Part shown: piece by piece, positions 5,803 to 6,902 of the stretch
How positions within the stretch are numbered: position 1 is the stretch's first letter
Layout: each line of letters begins with the position of its first letter
NCBI GenBank assembly: GCA_905480055.1
Contig: CAJQOW010000191.1
Coordinates: 1 to 6,902, forward strand
DNA: 6,902 nucleotides
Direction: 5' to 3'
DNA from: an uncultured Acidimicrobiia bacterium
GTDB lineage: Bacteria; Actinomycetota; Acidimicrobiia; UBA5794
Program-made: the position numbers and the translations under genes
The notes under the pieces: model-generated
What the model saw: only the letters and a program-made list of their open reading frames with translations
Told to the model about the DNA's origin: nothing
Database searches by the model: none

Positions 5803-5806
5803 CTAC
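5782..5806 (-). repeat. REP-like palindromic unit, copy 2 (mirrored)
   Basis: Read on the minus strand, this starts with GTAG, shares the next seven bases (TACGTCA) with copy 1, continues with a T for C change and ACGT, and ends in GACGACC after one short indel. All but about three or four positions of 25 agree. Its hairpin is weaker (GTACGT/ACGTGC with one G-T pair). The TAG inside its GTAG is the stop codon of the CFA-family gene (5805-5803), so the unit overlaps the coding end. Confidence 0.45.
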
Positions 5807-6902
5807 TGCGAAGCCGTGCTTCGCTCCATGAGGAACTGGATGCCGTCAATGCGACCGGTGCGGAAGCCGGCTTCGCAGTATTCGAGGTAGTACTGCCACA
5901 TCCTGCGGAATCGTTCGTCGAACACGGGGCTGTCGGCAACGATATCCGGCCAGGCATCGTCGAACCGTTCGGCCCAGCGGTGGAGTGTCTCGGCGTAGTC
6001 CTGGCCATGGGTCTCGTGCTTGACCCATCGCATGCCAGCCTCAGCGGTGAGCTCCTCGAGCACGCCAACCGTTGGCAGCATCCCACCTGGGAAGATATAT
6101 CGCTTGATGAAGTCCTCGCGCACCAGCAGGTTGTCGTAGAACCGCTCATCGATCGTGATTGCCTGCATTGCAGCTTTGCCACCCGGAGGGATCGCCCTCG
6201 AAATGGCATGGAACAGCGGTGGCCACACCGTCTCGTCAACAGACTCGATCATCTCGATGGACACGACCTTGTCGTACATCGAAAGCTCATCGCGAAAGTC
6301 TTGGAGCTTGACCTCGGTGCGATCGGACAAACCAGCCTCTGCGAGGCGCTTCCTGGAGAAACCCGCCATCTCCTCGGAGAGCGTGAGGCCAGTCACAAAC
6401 ACGTCATGATTGGTTGCGGCGTATTCCATGAACCCGCCCCACCCACAGCCGATCTCGAGGACCTTGTCACCGGGCTGGAGGTCGAGCATGTCGCACAGGT
6501 TGCGGTACTTGGCCACCTGGCCATCGGCCAGCGATGTCGAGTCGGTGTCGAACAGTGCCGACGAGTAGCTCATCGTCTCATCGAGCCATGCCGCGTAGAA
6601 GTCGTTGCCCAGGTTGTAGTGATCGCCCATCTCGCCGATCGCGTGCGATCTGGCGAACTCGGGACGTCTGTCCCACCACCCCCGCGCCCAGTTTGCCGTC
6701 TTGGCCCCGGCAGATGAACTCTGGCGATTGTCGACGTTGCGCGAGGCCATCTCGAGGAATCCTGCAAGGTCTGGCGACGACCAGGCTCCTTCGACGTACG
6801 CTGCTCCCAGCCCCAACGCACCGCCGTCGAGCACCGATCGGGCTAGGAGAGGCTCGTCGTGAACCTCGATGCGTGCTCGGTCACCGGCTACCTCTCCAAC
6901 GA
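5803..6902 (-). CDS. Cyclopropane-fatty-acid-synthase-family SAM methyltransferase (5' truncated by window)
   Basis: The frame is open from the right edge to a TAG at 5805-5803, about 365 codons; the start lies beyond the window. A GTG at 6834 is not the start, since family-like sequence (I-E-V-H-D, then G-G-A-L-G-L-G-A-A-Y) runs straight across it. Members transfer a methyl(ene) group from S-adenosylmethionine to the double bond of membrane phospholipid acyl chains. The SAM motif VLEIGCGWGGF is encoded at 6462-6430, followed by the family segments E-M-I-E-S-V, R-Y-I-F-P-G-G-M-L-P and Y-Y-L-E-Y-C (Cys at 5877-5875). Of the residues that hold bicarbonate in E. coli Cfa, the Glu, Ile and Tyr appear kept. 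The Cys of Y-S-C is Ser here (6561-6559), and the His of L-H-T-I is Gln (6165-6163). True ring formation is therefore uncertain; a methyl-branching or related lipid methylation role is possible. It ends inside a REP-like unit. Confidence 0.9.
   Translation of the reverse strand, partial: VGEVAGDRARIEVHDEPLLARSVLDGGALGLGAAYVEGAWSSPDLAGFLEMASRNVDNRQSSSAGAKTANWARGWWDRRPEFARSHAIGEMGDHYNLGNDFYAAWLDETMSYSSALFDTDSTSLADGQVAKYRNLCDMLDLQPGDKVLEIGCGWGGFMEYAATNHDVFVTGLTLSEEMAGFSRKRLAEAGLSDRTEVKLQDFRDELSMYDKVVSIEMIESVDETVWPPLFHAISRAIPPGGKAAMQAITIDERFYDNLLVREDFIKRYIFPGGMLPTVGVLEELTAEAGMRWVKHETHGQDYAETLHRWAERFDDAWPDIVADSPVFDERFRRMWQYYLEYCEAGFRTGRIDGIQFLMERSTASQ
5808..5824 (-). repeat. Hairpin overlapping the end of the CFA-family gene
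   Basis: GCGAAGC-CGT-GCTTCGC is a perfect 7-bp stem with a 3-nt loop, 3 nt before the TAG on the coding strand. The 12-mer TACTGCGAAGCC (5804-5815) also has an exact inverted copy at 5869-5880 inside the gene, so two alternative foldings of the mRNA end are possible. Without a U-tract this is structure, not a clear terminator. Confidence 0.45.

Noticed and set aside
5863..5874. 12-bp palindrome GAAGCCGGCTTC inside the CFA-family gene
   Set aside because: It lies within conserved coding sequence (the region before the catalytic Cys) and needs no regulatory explanation.
6832..6834. GTG as the start of the CFA-family gene
   Set aside because: The frame continues to the window edge with residues matching the family's N-terminal domain, so the gene starts beyond the window.
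1..6902. Defence island, phage, CRISPR or toxin-antitoxin system
   Set aside because: All sizeable genes are assignable housekeeping or accessory metabolic functions. There is no nuclease, transposase, integrase, spaced repeat array or paired small-gene operon; the only small gene stands alone.

Overview
The window is an ordinary stretch of a high-GC bacterial chromosome, most likely an actinobacterium. Three things point that way: a deazaflavin (F420)-dependent nitroreductase-family protein, a signal-less M13 metallopeptidase whose length matches mycobacterial Zmp1, and start sites that look leaderless (TANNNT about 7 nt before an ATG). An Acidimicrobiia-like lineage would fit, but the sequence does not fix the taxon. 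I see no rRNA, tRNA, CRISPR array, phage gene or transposase.

Layout: (1) 1-921 (+) is the 3' part of an unrecognised multi-pass membrane protein, closed by a textbook hairpin terminator (936-971). (2) 1059-3047 (+) is an M13 (neprilysin/PepO/Zmp1-type) zinc metallopeptidase with every catalytic residue intact. (3) 3077-3505 (+) is a small DDN-like F420 oxidoreductase with its own extended -10 and an apparently leaderless start. (4) 3509-5176 (-) is a 14-TM DHA2-family (EmrB/QacA) MFS exporter, tail to tail with the previous gene; only 3 bp separate the two stop codons. (5) 5177-5349 is a divergent promoter region with a perfect 14-bp palindrome (5299-5312) and a possible 16-codon leader ORF. 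(6) 5350-5607 (+) is a small charged hypothetical protein of 85 aa. (7) 5608-5802 is an intergenic region between convergent genes, rich in inverted repeats. It contains two mirrored copies of a GTAG-headed palindrome that resemble a REP doublet (REPIN). (8) 5803-6902 (-) is a cyclopropane-fatty-acid-synthase-family SAM methyltransferase, complete at its 3' end and running off the right edge at its 5' end.

The genes do not form one pathway. Each has its own promoter or is separated by a terminator or a change of strand. Peptide turnover (M13), F420 redox chemistry, efflux (MFS) and lipid methylation (CFA family) are unrelated functions. I found no convincing new multi-gene system. The items most worth a second look are the REPIN-like repeat pair at 5627-5806, the altered bicarbonate pocket of the CFA-family enzyme, and the palindrome and possible leader ORF in front of the exporter.
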